Positions 52,985 through 62,034 are shown, counted from the first letter of the stretch. The stretch is DNA of 64,000 nucleotides from Kineosporia corallincola (GCF_018499875.1 NZ_JAHBAY010000011.1:124001-188000), one strand, 5' to 3'. The notes: a model not told the origin generated them from the sequence alone. Numbers and translations are program-made.

Positions 52985-53913
52985 TGCGGCACGCGGAACA
53001 TGCCCTCCTGGCCCAGCGTGGCCACCAGGGTCCCGTCCAGCGCGTAGACCCGGGCCAGACCGAGCCCACGGGCGCCGGAGGCGGAGGGGCTCTCCTCCAC
53101 GAACAGCATCCAGTCGTCGAACCGGACCGGCCGGTGGAACCACATCGCGTGGTCCAGGCTGGCGGTCTTCATTCCCGGCGTGGCCCAGGCCAGGCCGTGC
53201 GCGCGCAGCGTCGGCTCCAGCACGGTGTAGTCGCTGACATAGGCCAGAACCACGGCGTGCAGCAGGTCACCGGCCGGCAGCGGGGTGGTCGGCCGGATCC
53301 AGACGGCCTGCTCGGCCACCTTCTCCGGGCCGGGGGCCAGGAACAGCGGGCTCTGCACGTGCCGCAGCTCGAACGGCTGGGTGGACAGCAACGGCCCCAG
53401 GCCGCTCAGGCCGATCCCGGCCTCCTGGAGGCGCTCTCGGACCGAGGGCAGCTCGTGCGGGCGCGGCACCTCGGGCATCGGCGCCTGGTGGTCCAGGCCG
53501 GGGGCGGGCGTCTGGAACGACGCGATCATCGACAGGATCGGCTTGCCGTGCTGCACGGCCTGCACCCGGCGGGCACTGAACGAGCGGCCGTCACGCAGCC
53601 GCTCCACGGCCAGCTCGATCGGCACGGACGGGTCGCCCGGGCGCAGGAAGTAGCCGTGGAAGGAATGCGGCGGCCGCTCCTGCCCGACCGTCTTCACGGC
53701 GGCGGCCAGCGACTGGGCCAGCACCTGACCGCCGAAGACCCGGCCGTTCGGGGCGTGGTAGTTCTGCCCGACGAAGCGGTCCTCGCCCTCGGGTGTCACG
53801 TCGAGGATGCCGACCAGCTCGTCGATCGGCACCAGGTTGTCACCGGGCACCTCGTCGGCGCCCACCCCCGTGATCGCCGCCAGCGCGTCCTTCGCGCGGT
53901 CGCTGCTCGTCAC
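52981..53913 (-). CDS. tesB: Acyl-CoA thioesterase II (TesB-like)
   Basis: The 310-residue protein is a double hotdog enzyme: NGRVFGGQVLAQSLAAAVKT and HSFHGYFLRPGDP in the first half, then ASLDHAMWFHRPVRFDDWML in the second, where the catalytic Asp lies. It hydrolyses medium- and long-chain acyl-CoA. The GTG has GAAGGAGA 8 nt upstream and overlaps the TetR stop by four bases, so regulator, enzyme and FetB-like protein form one operon. Confidence 0.9.
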   Translation of the reverse strand: MTSSDRAKDALAAITGVGADEVPGDNLVPIDELVGILDVTPEGEDRFVGQNYHAPNGRVFGGQVLAQSLAAAVKTVGQERPPHSFHGYFLRPGDPSVPIELAVERLRDGRSFSARRVQAVQHGKPILSMIASFQTPAPGLDHQAPMPEVPRPHELPSVRERLQEAGIGLSGLGPLLSTQPFELRHVQSPLFLAPGPEKVAEQAVWIRPTTPLPAGDLLHAVVLAYVSDYTVLEPTLRAHGLAWATPGMKTASLDHAMWFHRPVRFDDWMLFVEESPSASGARGLGLARVYALDGTLVATLGQEGMFRVPQ

Positions 53914-54578
53914 GTGCGGTCTCCTTCGTTTCCTGCCTGGTCCGGCCTGGCGCACACCATGCGGGCGGCCAGGTCCGCGTACAACTCCCCGATCTCCGCG
54001 GCGGTGCGGCTGCCCCGGGGGTCGTACCAGCGGGCCACGTCGACGCTCAGCGAGAGCAGGGCACGCGCGACCGCACGGGGGTCGGGCACGTCCATCTCAC
54101 CACTCGCGTTCCCGGCCACCAGCTGGGCCTCCACCGCACCCTCGATCCGGCGGCGCATGCCGAGCACCCGGTCGCGGTGCTCCGGGGCCAGCGCGGCCAG
54201 CTCGTGCTGCACCACGCGGGCCACCCGGTGACGCTCGGCGTGCCAGGCGGTGAAGGCCCGGATCGCGGCGCGCAGCCGGGTCATCGCGGACCCGGGGCCG
54301 GTCACCGACCGCTCGACCAGATCCAGTGCCGCCTCGTGCCCGACCACGCTGATCTCTGTCAGCAGCGCCTGTTTCGAGGGAAAATGCACATAGAGCGCGG
54401 CGGGACTGAGCCCGACGCGGGTCGCGATGTCTCGGGTGGTGGTGGCGTGGTAGCCGCGGTCGGCGAAGGCCTCGACGGCGGCCTCGACCAGCCGTCGGGA
54501 CGAATCGCCCGATCGGCCGGGGGCGCCGTCATGGTTGCCCTCGTCGTCCGTCCAGCTCATCGCCGAACCGGTCGCCAT
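53910..54578 (-). CDS. TetR-family regulator
   Basis: The 222-residue protein has the TetR helix-turn-helix (AAVEAFADRGYHATTTRDIA and VGLSPAALYVHFPSKQALL) and a ligand domain with TAWHAERHRVARVVQHE, a pattern seen in fatty-acid-type regulators. It controls, most likely, itself, tesB and the divergent SDR through the dyad at 54594. An acyl-CoA ligand is inferred from the thioesterase gene. The start may be the ATG at 54560 instead. Confidence 0.87.
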   Translation of the reverse strand: MATGSAMSWTDDEGNHDGAPGRSGDSSRRLVEAAVEAFADRGYHATTTRDIATRVGLSPAALYVHFPSKQALLTEISVVGHEAALDLVERSVTGPGSAMTRLRAAIRAFTAWHAERHRVARVVQHELAALAPEHRDRVLGMRRRIEGAVEAQLVAGNASGEMDVPDPRAVARALLSLSVDVARWYDPRGSRTAAEIGELYADLAARMVCARPDQAGNEGDRT

Positions 54579-54593
54579 GGCGCGAGCATGTCA

Positions 54594-54607
54594 TGAACGG
54601 GCGTTCA
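54594..54607. promoter_or_regulatory. TetR operator candidate TGAACG-GG-CGTTCA
   Basis: A perfect 6-bp dyad around GG lies 15 bp upstream of the TetR start and 66 bp before the SDR start. This spacing style is common for TetR regulators of fatty-acid or CoA genes. An ATG inside it is not used as a start. Confidence 0.65.
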
Positions 54608-54673
54608 GTCAAGGACAGGGGCAAGCTGGCTTCCGGTACGGACGTCCGTCCGGGTGACCTTGATGGAGGGCAC

Positions 54674-55492
54674 ATGCGTCTCAACGAGGAGACGGGGATC
54701 CAGATCAGCCAGGTCGGTGAGGGGACGCCCGCGGGGCGGCGGTTCGCCGGCCGGGTCGCGGTGGTCACCGGGGCCAGCCGGGGCATCGGCCTGGCGATCG
54801 CCCGGCGGCTGATCTCCGAGGGGGCCCGGGTCTGCGTCACCGCGCGCAAGCCGGAGCCGCTGGCCGCGGCGGTGGAGCAGCTGGGCGGCGCGGGCGTCGC
54901 GGTCGGGGTGGCCGGGCGCGCGGACGACGCGGAGCACCGGGCCCACGCGGTGCGGGTCACCCTGGACGCCTTCGGTCGCCTCGACGTGCTGGTCAACAAC
55001 ACCGGCATCAACCCGGTCTACGGCCCGATGACGAGCGCCGACGCCGGGGCCGCGGCCAAGGTCTTCGACGTCAACGTGATCGCCGCGCTGTCCTGGACCG
55101 ACGAGGCCCGCAAGCTCGGGCTGGGCAGCCAGGACGGCGCCGCCATCGTCAACGTGGCCTCGATCGCCGGGCTGCGGCCGTCGCCGGGCATCGGCGTGTA
55201 CGGCGCGAGCAAGGCCGCGCTGATCCACGTCACCTCGCAGCTGGCGCTCGAGCTGGCCCCGCGGATCCGGGTGAACGCGGTGGCGCCGGCGGTGGTGAAG
55301 ACCCGCTTCGCCACCGCCCTCTACGAGGGGCGCGAGCAGGAGGTCACCGACGGCTATCCGCTCGGGCGGCTCGGCGACCCGGACGACGTGGCCGCCGCGG
55401 TGGCGTTCCTCGCCAGTGACGACGCGTCGTGGATCACCGGGCAGACGCTCACCCTGGACGGTGGGGTGGGGCTGGCGGGCGGTCTCGGCTGA
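54674..55492 (+). CDS. SDR-family oxidoreductase (FabG-like)
   Basis: The 272-residue protein is a classical SDR: VVTGASRGIGLAIARR, NNTG, the Ser in NVASIAG, the Tyr/Lys pair in YGASKAAL and TLDGG at the end. GGAGGG lies just before the ATG at 54674; the longer frame would start inside the TetR operator. Probably a 3-oxoacyl or hydroxyacyl dehydrogenase of the lipid pathway under the divergent TetR. Confidence 0.88.
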   Translation: MRLNEETGIQISQVGEGTPAGRRFAGRVAVVTGASRGIGLAIARRLISEGARVCVTARKPEPLAAAVEQLGGAGVAVGVAGRADDAEHRAHAVRVTLDAFGRLDVLVNNTGINPVYGPMTSADAGAAAKVFDVNVIAALSWTDEARKLGLGSQDGAAIVNVASIAGLRPSPGIGVYGASKAALIHVTSQLALELAPRIRVNAVAPAVVKTRFATALYEGREQEVTDGYPLGRLGDPDDVAAAVAFLASDDASWITGQTLTLDGGVGLAGGLG

Positions 55493-55614
55493 CTCTGGAC
55501 CGACCCTGGACCGACTCTGGGCTGACCGGGTTCCCCGGCATACGGGTAAGTTGCGGCGGCATGAGCACGCAGGCGTCCGTGTCGGGGTCCGGGACGATCG
55601 AGGTGGGCGGCGAG

Positions 55615-56601
55615 ATGCGGGCCTGGCGGGTCGTCGCCGCCGGTGAGCCGGGCCAGGTGATGCGGCTCGAGCAGGTGCCGGTGCCCTCGCCCGGGCCCGG
55701 CCAGGTGCTCGTGCAGGTCGCCGCGGCCGGCCTTGGCCTGACCGATGCCGCACTGGCGCAAGGGCTTTCGGTGCACGCCCCGCCCCCGCCGTTCACTCCC
55801 GGCCTGGAGCTGTGCGGTGAGATCGTCGGCGTCGGCCCCGGGGTGTCGCAGTACCGGCTGGGCGAGCGGGTGGTGGGCCAGACCACGCTGCCGAACGGCT
55901 CGCTGGCGCAGTACGCGGTGGCCCGGGCACAGGACGTGTTCCCGGCCCCGACCGCGCTCGACGACGCCCCCGCCTCGGTGTTCCACCTGGCCCACCTGAC
56001 GGCCTGGCTCGGGCTGTACCGCCGGGCCGCCGTGCACGTGGGTGAATGGGTGCTGGTGTTCGGGGCGGGGGGCGGCCTGGGCGGGGCCGCGGTGCAGCTC
56101 GCCCTGGCGGCCGGGGCCAAGGTGGTGGCCGTGGTGGGGGACGACGAGAGATTCCGGATCGCCCGTGGTCTGGGGGCCCACGTGGTGCTGCACCGGGGAA
56201 CCATGGACGTCGAGAGCGCCGTGCGGGAGCTCACCGGCGGCAAGGGCGTGCAGGTCGTCTTCGATCCGGTGGGCGGGCCGATGTTCGAGCTGTCCTGCCG
56301 CCTGGTCGCGTTCGAGGGCCGCATCGTGGTGGCCGGGTTCGCCTCGCAGCAGGCCGTTCCGGTGGCGCCGGAGCAGGTGCGGGCCGCCAACTTCACCGTG
56401 CTCGGGGTGAACTCGGCGCTCTACCGCGAGCGTGAGCCGGAGCTGGTGCAGCGGGCCCACGCCGACCTGACGGCGCTGCTGGACGCCGGTGCTCTGCGCC
56501 CGCTGCTGAGCGAGACGCTGCCCTTCGAGCAGGCGGCGCAGGGGGTGTCCCGGCTGGCCGAGGGCTTGGCACACGGCCGGTTCTCGGTGCTGGTGGGCTG
56601 A
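55615..56601 (+). CDS. Zinc-type/quinone oxidoreductase family protein (MDR)
   Basis: The 328-residue protein is a medium-chain reductase without zinc-site Cys: MRAWRVVAAGEPGQVMRLEQ, GLTDAALAQGL, VLVFGAGGGLGGAAVQLALA (NADPH fold), and VVFDPVGG. I choose the ATG at 55615 because GAGGTGG lies 8 nt upstream; an ATG at 55561 would add a Ser/Gly-rich leader. The substrate (quinone, enone or crotonyl-type CoA) cannot be named. Confidence 0.85.
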   Translation: MRAWRVVAAGEPGQVMRLEQVPVPSPGPGQVLVQVAAAGLGLTDAALAQGLSVHAPPPPFTPGLELCGEIVGVGPGVSQYRLGERVVGQTTLPNGSLAQYAVARAQDVFPAPTALDDAPASVFHLAHLTAWLGLYRRAAVHVGEWVLVFGAGGGLGGAAVQLALAAGAKVVAVVGDDERFRIARGLGAHVVLHRGTMDVESAVRELTGGKGVQVVFDPVGGPMFELSCRLVAFEGRIVVAGFASQQAVPVAPEQVRAANFTVLGVNSALYREREPELVQRAHADLTALLDAGALRPLLSETLPFEQAAQGVSRLAEGLAHGRFSVLVG

Positions 56602-56614
56602 TCTGGCAACCCGC

Positions 56615-56659
56615 GGACCGGCGCCGGCCAGGCCCCTCCTCCTTCCCGGCGCCCGGTCC
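56615..56659 (+). terminator. Terminator after the quinone oxidoreductase gene
   Basis: GGACCGGCGCCGG and CCGGCGCCCGGTCC pair over 13 bp with one bulged C and an 18-nt loop, 13 bp after the stop. Confidence 0.6.
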
Positions 56660-56807
56660 GGGGTGCTGTGGATTCATCGGTCACCCACAGCGACCCTTGA
56701 ACAGGAAATCCCGCGATCGGGTGTGACTCGGGCCACGTGACCGTCGGTCGGCCTTCCGCCGACCCTCCGCCGCACGGCGGCCGGCCCGGATGCGGGACGA
56801 TGGGCGG

Positions 56808-57272
56808 GTGCCTCGCCATCGTGTTCACATCCCGTTGCGCTGGTCGGACGCCGACGCCTACGGCCACATCAACAACGTGCAGTTCCTCCGGCTGCTGGAA
56901 GACGCCCGGGTCACCGCGCTCGGGGTGGACCTGCTCGACCACGCCCGCCGCCCGGACGGCGGTGCGCTGATGGTGTCCCGGCAGGAGATCGAGTACCTGG
57001 CGCCGCTGGCCTTCCGGATCCCGCCGATCGGCATCGACCTGTGGGTGACCCGCATCGGGGCCGCCGACTTCGAGCTGGCCTACGAGGTTCTCGACGGCGA
57101 ACCGGGCGCCGAGACGGTGTGTGCGCGGGCCGAGACCACCCTGTTCTCCTTCGACCTGGACGGCGGCCGGCCGCGCCGGATCGACACCGCCACCCGGGAG
57201 AAGCTCACCGGCTGGATCGACGGGCCGCTGAACTGGAAGCGTCGCCGGCGCGAGCCGCAGGCCGCCCGGTGA
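56808..57272 (+). CDS. 4HBT/YbgC-type acyl-CoA thioesterase
   Basis: The 154-residue protein is a single hotdog domain with RWSDADAYGHINNVQFLRLL, the conserved Asp and the GHxNN pattern of 4-hydroxybenzoyl-CoA-type thioesterases. The GTG start matches actinobacterial relatives beginning xPRHR. It overlaps the next gene by four bases. Confidence 0.88.
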   Translation: MPRHRVHIPLRWSDADAYGHINNVQFLRLLEDARVTALGVDLLDHARRPDGGALMVSRQEIEYLAPLAFRIPPIGIDLWVTRIGAADFELAYEVLDGEPGAETVCARAETTLFSFDLDGGRPRRIDTATREKLTGWIDGPLNWKRRRREPQAAR

Positions 57273-57976
57273 ACCTGCTGCTGCCCGACCTGGGCACCCT
57301 CTCCGACGTCCGCACCTTCGTGGGCCGCGCCCGGCAGGTGGACGAGAACGGCGCGATCCGGCTGGTCGCCTCCGGCCCGGTGCTGGCGATGTACGCCGCC
57401 GCGGTGCACGGGGGCGGCGGCCCGACCGTGCTGGCCCTGCGCGTGCTCACCCTGGCCGAGCCGGCCGAGGCCGACGCCACCGTGCCGCTGGCGTCGATGG
57501 CCGACCGGTTCGCCCGCATCGACCGGCTGATGGCGGGCAGCCGCCCCACCCCGAAGAGCATCGGGAAGCCGCTGGAGCTGCCGGTTCCGCCGACCACGGC
57601 GACCAACGCCGGCTGGGCCGGGGTGGTGCCGCCCCGCTCCGGCTGGAGTCTCGACGGCATGGTGCCCTGCCCGGTGCTGCGCACCGCGGCCCGGGCCGGG
57701 ATCGAGGAGGTCGCGGCCGGGGCCCCGACCGGGTCCGGCGCCTCGGCGGTGGCCCGGCTACGCGCCCTGGTCTGGGGCAGGCCGCTGCTGGAGGGCAGCC
57801 CGGTGCCGGCCGGGGTGGCGTTCGCGGCGCAGGTGTTCGGCTTTCTCGGGGCCGGTGCCCCGGAGCCCGGCTCGGGCTGGGGCGACGACGTGGCCACCCT
57901 GCACTCGGCCGGGCGCTGGTGGCGGCTGAGCACCCCGCGGGGTCACGTGCTGGCGCGCACCAACCCGCTGGCCTGA
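57269..57976 (+). CDS. Conserved hypothetical protein coupled to the thioesterase
   Basis: The 235-residue protein begins NLLLPDLGTLSDVRTFVGRA and contains GSRPTPKSIGKPLELPVPPT. It is rich in Ala, Gly and Pro, has no membrane segment that looks convincing and no motif I know. It overlaps the thioesterase gene by four bases, and its end is 6 bp from the convergent haemoglobin gene. A joint role with the thioesterase is likely but undefined. Confidence 0.7.
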   Translation: MNLLLPDLGTLSDVRTFVGRARQVDENGAIRLVASGPVLAMYAAAVHGGGGPTVLALRVLTLAEPAEADATVPLASMADRFARIDRLMAGSRPTPKSIGKPLELPVPPTTATNAGWAGVVPPRSGWSLDGMVPCPVLRTAARAGIEEVAAGAPTGSGASAVARLRALVWGRPLLEGSPVPAGVAFAAQVFGFLGAGAPEPGSGWGDDVATLHSAGRWWRLSTPRGHVLARTNPLA

Positions 57977-57982
57977 CCGGCG

Positions 57983-58408
57983 TCAGTCGGCGGTGTTCTG
58001 GAGGCTGAACGCCGCCCGCTCCAGGTAGTCCCAGAGCATCGCCTCGTGGGCCGGCGGCAGGTCGAGGCTGTCGACGCCCGCCCGCATGTGCTTCAGCCAG
58101 CGGTCGCGGGCGTCGGCGTTCACCCGGAACGGCACGTGCCGCATGCGCAGCCGGGGGTGCCCGCGCTCCTGGCTGTAGGTGGTGGGGCCGCCCCAGTACT
58201 GCTCCAGGAACTTCAGCAGCCGCTCCTGCGCCGGCCCCAGGTCTTCCTCCGGGTACATCGGGCGCAGCACCTCGTCCTGCGCCACACCCTGGTAGAAGGT
58301 GTGCACGAGCTTGGCGAACGTCTCCCGCCCGCCGACCGCCTCGTAGAAGGTGACCTGCTCGGGCCGGGGCCCGGTCGGCACGATGTTGAGCGACTCCTGA
58401 TCCGCCAT
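57983..58408 (-). CDS. glbO: Group II truncated haemoglobin
   Basis: The 141-residue protein is a 2-over-2 globin: [40 protein letters not shown], then the proximal His in RHVPF and the conserved Trp in RWLKHM. GlbO-type proteins bind oxygen and handle NO or peroxide chemistry. The length is typical. It lies 15 bp downstream of the TetR gene and may be cotranscribed with it. Confidence 0.92.
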   Translation of the reverse strand: MADQESLNIVPTGPRPEQVTFYEAVGGRETFAKLVHTFYQGVAQDEVLRPMYPEEDLGPAQERLLKFLEQYWGGPTTYSQERGHPRLRMRHVPFRVNADARDRWLKHMRAGVDSLDLPPAHEAMLWDYLERAAFSLQNTAD

Positions 58409-58423
58409 GCCTCCCAGTTTCGC

Positions 58424-59182
58424 CTATCGGCCTTCGAGCAGTGCCGCCAGCCCGGCCACCAGCACCTCGGTGGCGTGCCGCAGCGCGCCCTCCGGATCGG
58501 CCGACAGCCCGGTGGTCTCGCCCAGCGTGCCGGACACCCGCTCGGCCGTCGGGTGGTCGAGGCCGGCCATCGCCGTGGCCAGTACCGGTGAGATCTCGTT
58601 CCACCACTGGAGATCCGACTGCGAGGACTGCTCCCGCGCGCGGTTCAGCTCGACCGTCTCCCGGGCCAGCCCGGACACCGTGGCCAGCAGCGACGTGAGC
58701 GTGTGCTCCATCTCCAGGTCGCTCAGCCCGATCCCGTCCAGCGCCCGCAGCTCGGTCTCGTACTTGCCGGAGGCGCCCGGCCCGGGTACCGGCCGGCCGG
58801 GCCGCACGTCCACCGTCCAGGGGTGCCGCAGGTGGTGCTGCCAGTTGGCGGTGACGATGTGCCGCACCCGGTCACGCCAGTCGCTCCGCCCGGCGGGCAG
58901 GTCCTGGCCGGTGTAGACCTCGCCGGTCACCGCGTCGAGCATCAGCTCGATCAGCTCGGGCCGCCCGGCGATGTACGGGTACAACGTCATCGCGCTGACG
59001 TGCAGTTCCTCGGCCACCCGGCGCAGCGTGATGGCGTCGAGCCCTTCGTCGTCGGCCACCCGGATCGCCGCGTCGGTGATCAGTTTCGGCGTGAGCCCGG
59101 ACCTCCCGGTGCTCACGGTGGGGCGCCAGAGCAGCCCGATCAGTTTCACCGGGTCGCCCTTTCGCTCCGCTCTCTTCGCCAT
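58424..59182 (-). CDS. TetR-family regulator of the DrrAB-like exporter
   Basis: The 252-residue protein has a long basic N-terminal extension (MAKRAERKGDPVKLIGLLWR), then the TetR helix-turn-helix (LRRVAEELHVSAMTLYPYIA) and a TetR_C-type ligand domain. It is divergent from an ABC exporter operon, with a 25-bp palindrome 20 bp before its start. It should repress both directions until a drug or metabolite binds. Confidence 0.88.
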   Translation of the reverse strand: MAKRAERKGDPVKLIGLLWRPTVSTGRSGLTPKLITDAAIRVADDEGLDAITLRRVAEELHVSAMTLYPYIAGRPELIELMLDAVTGEVYTGQDLPAGRSDWRDRVRHIVTANWQHHLRHPWTVDVRPGRPVPGPGASGKYETELRALDGIGLSDLEMEHTLTSLLATVSGLARETVELNRAREQSSQSDLQWWNEISPVLATAMAGLDHPTAERVSGTLGETTGLSADPEGALRHATEVLVAGLAALLEGR

Positions 59183-59201
59183 CGGGTCAGTCTATGCGTT
59201 G

Positions 59202-59226
59202 CGTACAACGTAATTTACGTTGTACG
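59202..59226. promoter_or_regulatory. 25-bp perfect TetR operator
   Basis: CGTACAACGTAA and TTACGTTGTACG are exact complements around a central T. It lies between the divergent regulator and exporter genes, as expected for a TetR-type operator. Confidence 0.8.
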
Positions 59227-59395
59227 TTCTGGCTGTGGGCGCCAACGGTGGACGTCGGTGGCCGGCGACGGTGATCGCCAGCCGGTGTGTGGGATCGCCG
59301 GTGGGGTCGTGCCCGGCCCGGTGATGGTGGCGCTACGTGGGATCGGTGGCCGGTCGCAGTGAATCGGACAAGCCGTCTACGGGGGAGGTTTCGGG

Positions 59396-60157
59396 ATGGA
59401 GCGGACGGATGTTCGGGTCGAGGCGCGGGGGGTGCGCAAGACCTTCGCCGGGGCGCGGCGCCCGGCACTCGACGGGGTCGATCTCACCGTGCGGGCCGGG
59501 CGGGTGCTGGCGCTGCTCGGGGCGAACGGGGCGGGCAAGACCACGATGATCCGGATCCTCACCACACTGCTGGCGGCGGACGCCGGCACCGCACGGGTGG
59601 CCGGCTACGACGTGGCCACCCAGGGCGGGCGGGTGCGGGCCTCGATCGGGCTGGCCGGGCAGTACGCCGCGCTCGACGAGATCCTGACCGGCCGGCAGAA
59701 TCTTGAGATGTTCTCAAAGCTGGCCGGGTACAGCAGAATACGGGCACGGGAACGGTCCGGCGAACTGCTGGCCGCGGCCGGTCTGGTCGAGGTGGCCGAC
59801 CGGCCGGTGGCCGGGCTGTCGGGCGGGCTGCGGCGCCGGATGGACCTGGCTGCCTCACTGATCACCACTCCGGCAGTGCTTTTCGTCGACGAACCGACCG
59901 CCGGCCTGGATCCGCAGGCTCGGCGTGACCTCTGGGGCCGGCTGCGGGGGATGGCCGACGGCGGCGTCGCGATCCTGCTCACCACGCAGTACCTGGAGGA
60001 GGCCGACGCGCTCGCCGACGACGTGGTCATCCTGAAGGACGGCTCGGTGATCGCCCGCGGAACCCCGGCCGAACTGAAAACCCTGGTGGGAGAGCCCCGC
60101 TGGGTCATGCAGCAGCCTACCCTGGAAGACGTCTACCTGAAGGTGGTGGGGGAGTGA
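59396..60157 (+). CDS. ABC exporter ATPase, DrrA-like
   Basis: The 253-residue protein has Walker A GANGAGKTT, the signature LSGGLRRRMDLAASL and Walker B VLFVDEPTAGLD, plus the C-terminal end of the daunorubicin-resistance ATPase group. GGGGGAGG lies 8 nt before the ATG. It energises efflux with the permease encoded next. Confidence 0.9.
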   Translation: MERTDVRVEARGVRKTFAGARRPALDGVDLTVRAGRVLALLGANGAGKTTMIRILTTLLAADAGTARVAGYDVATQGGRVRASIGLAGQYAALDEILTGRQNLEMFSKLAGYSRIRARERSGELLAAAGLVEVADRPVAGLSGGLRRRMDLAASLITTPAVLFVDEPTAGLDPQARRDLWGRLRGMADGGVAILLTTQYLEEADALADDVVILKDGSVIARGTPAELKTLVGEPRWVMQQPTLEDVYLKVVGE

Positions 60158-60930
60158 GCATCGTCCGGGAGGCCGTCGTCATCGCGGGGCGCACCGTTCT
60201 GCACTGGCGCGCCCGTCCCGGTGTTCTCGTCGTCCAGTTGTTGTTCCCCGTGATGATTCTGCTGATGATGGGCGGTCTGTTCGGCGGGGCGGTGGCCGGC
60301 GACACCGGTGACTACTTCGTCTACGTGCTGCCCGGGGTGCTGGCCCTGAACATGCTCTTCGGCATCGAGGGCACGATGGCGGCCCTGGCCTCCGACGCAA
60401 CGAAAACCGTGACGGATCGCCTGCGTTCGCTGCCGATCTCCCCCGGATCGGTACTGCTGGGCCGGGTGCTCGCCGACCTGATGACGTCGGTGGTCGAGCT
60501 CGCCGCGCTCAGCCTGGCCGGTCTCGCGCTGGGCTGGCGCTGGCAGAACGGGATCGGGCCGGCGCTCGCCGCCTACGCCCTGCTGCTGGCGTTCCGGTTC
60601 GCCGTCCTCTGGGCGGGAGTGTTCCTCGGCCTGAGGGCGGGCTCGCCGGAGGCGCTCGCGGGTGTTCAGATCCTGGTCTGGCCGGTGGGTTTCGTGTCCA
60701 CGGTGTTTCTCGACCCGCGCACCATGCCGGGCTGGCTCGGCGCTGCGGCCGAGCTGAACCCGTTGTCCGCGGTGGCCTCCACCGCCCGGGAGCTGTTCAC
60801 CGGCACGTCGACGGACGGCGTGGGGTGGGGCGCGAGCCACGCCGTCCCCTACGCGATCGGCTGTCAGGTGGTGCTGGTGGCCGTGTTCTCGGTGCTGGGC
60901 GTGCGGGCCTACCGGGCGCTCGGCACCTGA
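60154..60930 (+). CDS. ABC-2 type permease, DrrB-like
   Basis: The 258-residue protein has six helices and the DrrB/ABC-2 layout, with MILLMMGGLFGGAVAG and PLSAVASTARELFTG. Its GTG overlaps the stop of the ATPase gene by four bases. The substrate is probably a hydrophobic drug or lipid. Confidence 0.9.
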   Translation: MSIVREAVVIAGRTVLHWRARPGVLVVQLLFPVMILLMMGGLFGGAVAGDTGDYFVYVLPGVLALNMLFGIEGTMAALASDATKTVTDRLRSLPISPGSVLLGRVLADLMTSVVELAALSLAGLALGWRWQNGIGPALAAYALLLAFRFAVLWAGVFLGLRAGSPEALAGVQILVWPVGFVSTVFLDPRTMPGWLGAAAELNPLSAVASTARELFTGTSTDGVGWGASHAVPYAIGCQVVLVAVFSVLGVRAYRALGT

Positions 60931-60988
60931 ACGACGCGTGTCCGAAGGATCCAAGACCCCGCTGTCCGCCGCGCCTAGCGTGGGGGAG

Positions 60989-61381
60989 ATGAAGCTACGA
61001 CTCGCCGTCATCGAACTCGTGGTCGCCGACATGGCCGCCACGCTGGCCTTCTACCGCCTGCTCGGGCTGGACCTGCCGGCCGGGGCCGGTGCCGAGCCGC
61101 ACGTGCAGGCCGACCTGGGCGGCATCCAGATCGCCTTCGACACGGAGGAGACGATCCGGTCGTTCCACCCCGGGTGGACCAGGCCGGACAAGGGAGCCAC
61201 GCAGTCGGCGCTCGCCTTCCTGGCCGGGTCCGCGGCCGAGGTGGACGAGGCCTACGCGGCGGTGGTCGGCGCCGGGTACCGGGGTGAGCTGGAACCCTGG
61301 AACGCGGTGTGGGGCCAGCGTTATGCCGTGGTGCGCGACCCGGACGGGAATCAGGTGGACCTGTTCGCCCCGCTCAGCTGA
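60989..61381 (+). CDS. VOC/glyoxalase-fold protein
   Basis: The 130-residue protein has paired VOC motifs: LRLAVIELVVADMAATLAFY at the start and VVRDPDGNQVDLFAP at the end. A TAGCGT about 12 bp before the ATG suggests a leaderless start. Its last 31 bp overlap the convergent AraC gene. The role may be detoxification or resistance. Confidence 0.85.
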   Translation: MKLRLAVIELVVADMAATLAFYRLLGLDLPAGAGAEPHVQADLGGIQIAFDTEETIRSFHPGWTRPDKGATQSALAFLAGSAAEVDEAYAAVVGAGYRGELEPWNAVWGQRYAVVRDPDGNQVDLFAPLS

Positions 61382-62034
61382 CCGGGGGTGCGGCCGGTCA
61401 GGGCCTTCACCTCGCGGGACAGGTGCGCCTGGTCGCAGTAGCCGGTCTCGGCCGCCACCCGGGCCGGCGGGATCCCGGCCCGGGTGCGGGCCAGCGCCCG
61501 TTGCAGGCGCAGCACCCGCAGCAGGTGCCCGGCGCCGTAGCCGAACAGCTCCCGGCTTCGGCGCTGGAGCTGGCGCGGGCTCAGGCCCACCCGGTCCGCG
61601 GTCCGGGCCACCGGCGTCCCCGCGCCGATCAGGGTGAAAACTCTTTCCCCCAGCGGATCTTCCGGAGCCGGGGCGCGGCGCAGCCAGTTCTCCAGGGCCG
61701 TCGCACCGTCGGTGGCCACCCGCCGCTCCAGGGCGGCGGCCCGGCGGGTGCCCCACAGGTCGGCCAGGGGCACCCGCCGGTCGAGCAGTGCGTCGGCCGG
61801 CACGCCGAGCGCGACCGGCCCGGTGCCGGCGCCGAACCGCAGCGCCGTCCACCGTTCGCCGTCACCGCGCGGCACGTGCAGGTGGGCCGTGCTGTCGGGG
61901 CCGGCGACGTGCAGGTGTTCGCCGTCCCACATCAGGTCCAGGCAGCCGTCGGGAAGAATGAGTGACGGTGAGGAGCCCGCGCTCTGCCAGACGGTGACGC
62001 CGGGCCGGCCGGCGGGCCGCTCGGAGTACGTCAT
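61351..62034 (-). CDS. AraC-family transcriptional regulator
   Basis: The 227-residue protein has an N-terminal sensor region (PSLILPDGCLDLMWDG) and a C-terminal AraC double helix-turn-helix: VARTADRVGLSPRQLQRRSR, then LRVLRLQRALART and YCDQAHLSREVKALTGRTPG. A TAGGCT 12 bp upstream of the ATG could be its -10. It converges on the VOC gene with a 31-bp tail overlap. Confidence 0.85.
   Translation of the reverse strand: MTYSERPAGRPGVTVWQSAGSSPSLILPDGCLDLMWDGEHLHVAGPDSTAHLHVPRGDGERWTALRFGAGTGPVALGVPADALLDRRVPLADLWGTRRAAALERRVATDGATALENWLRRAPAPEDPLGERVFTLIGAGTPVARTADRVGLSPRQLQRRSRELFGYGAGHLLRVLRLQRALARTRAGIPPARVAAETGYCDQAHLSREVKALTGRTPGQLSGANRST

Noticed and set aside
54593-54673. Earlier ATG start for the SDR gene
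   Set aside because: The ATG lies in the TetR operator, and the added residues are not SDR-like; the ATG at 54674 has a GGAGGG site.
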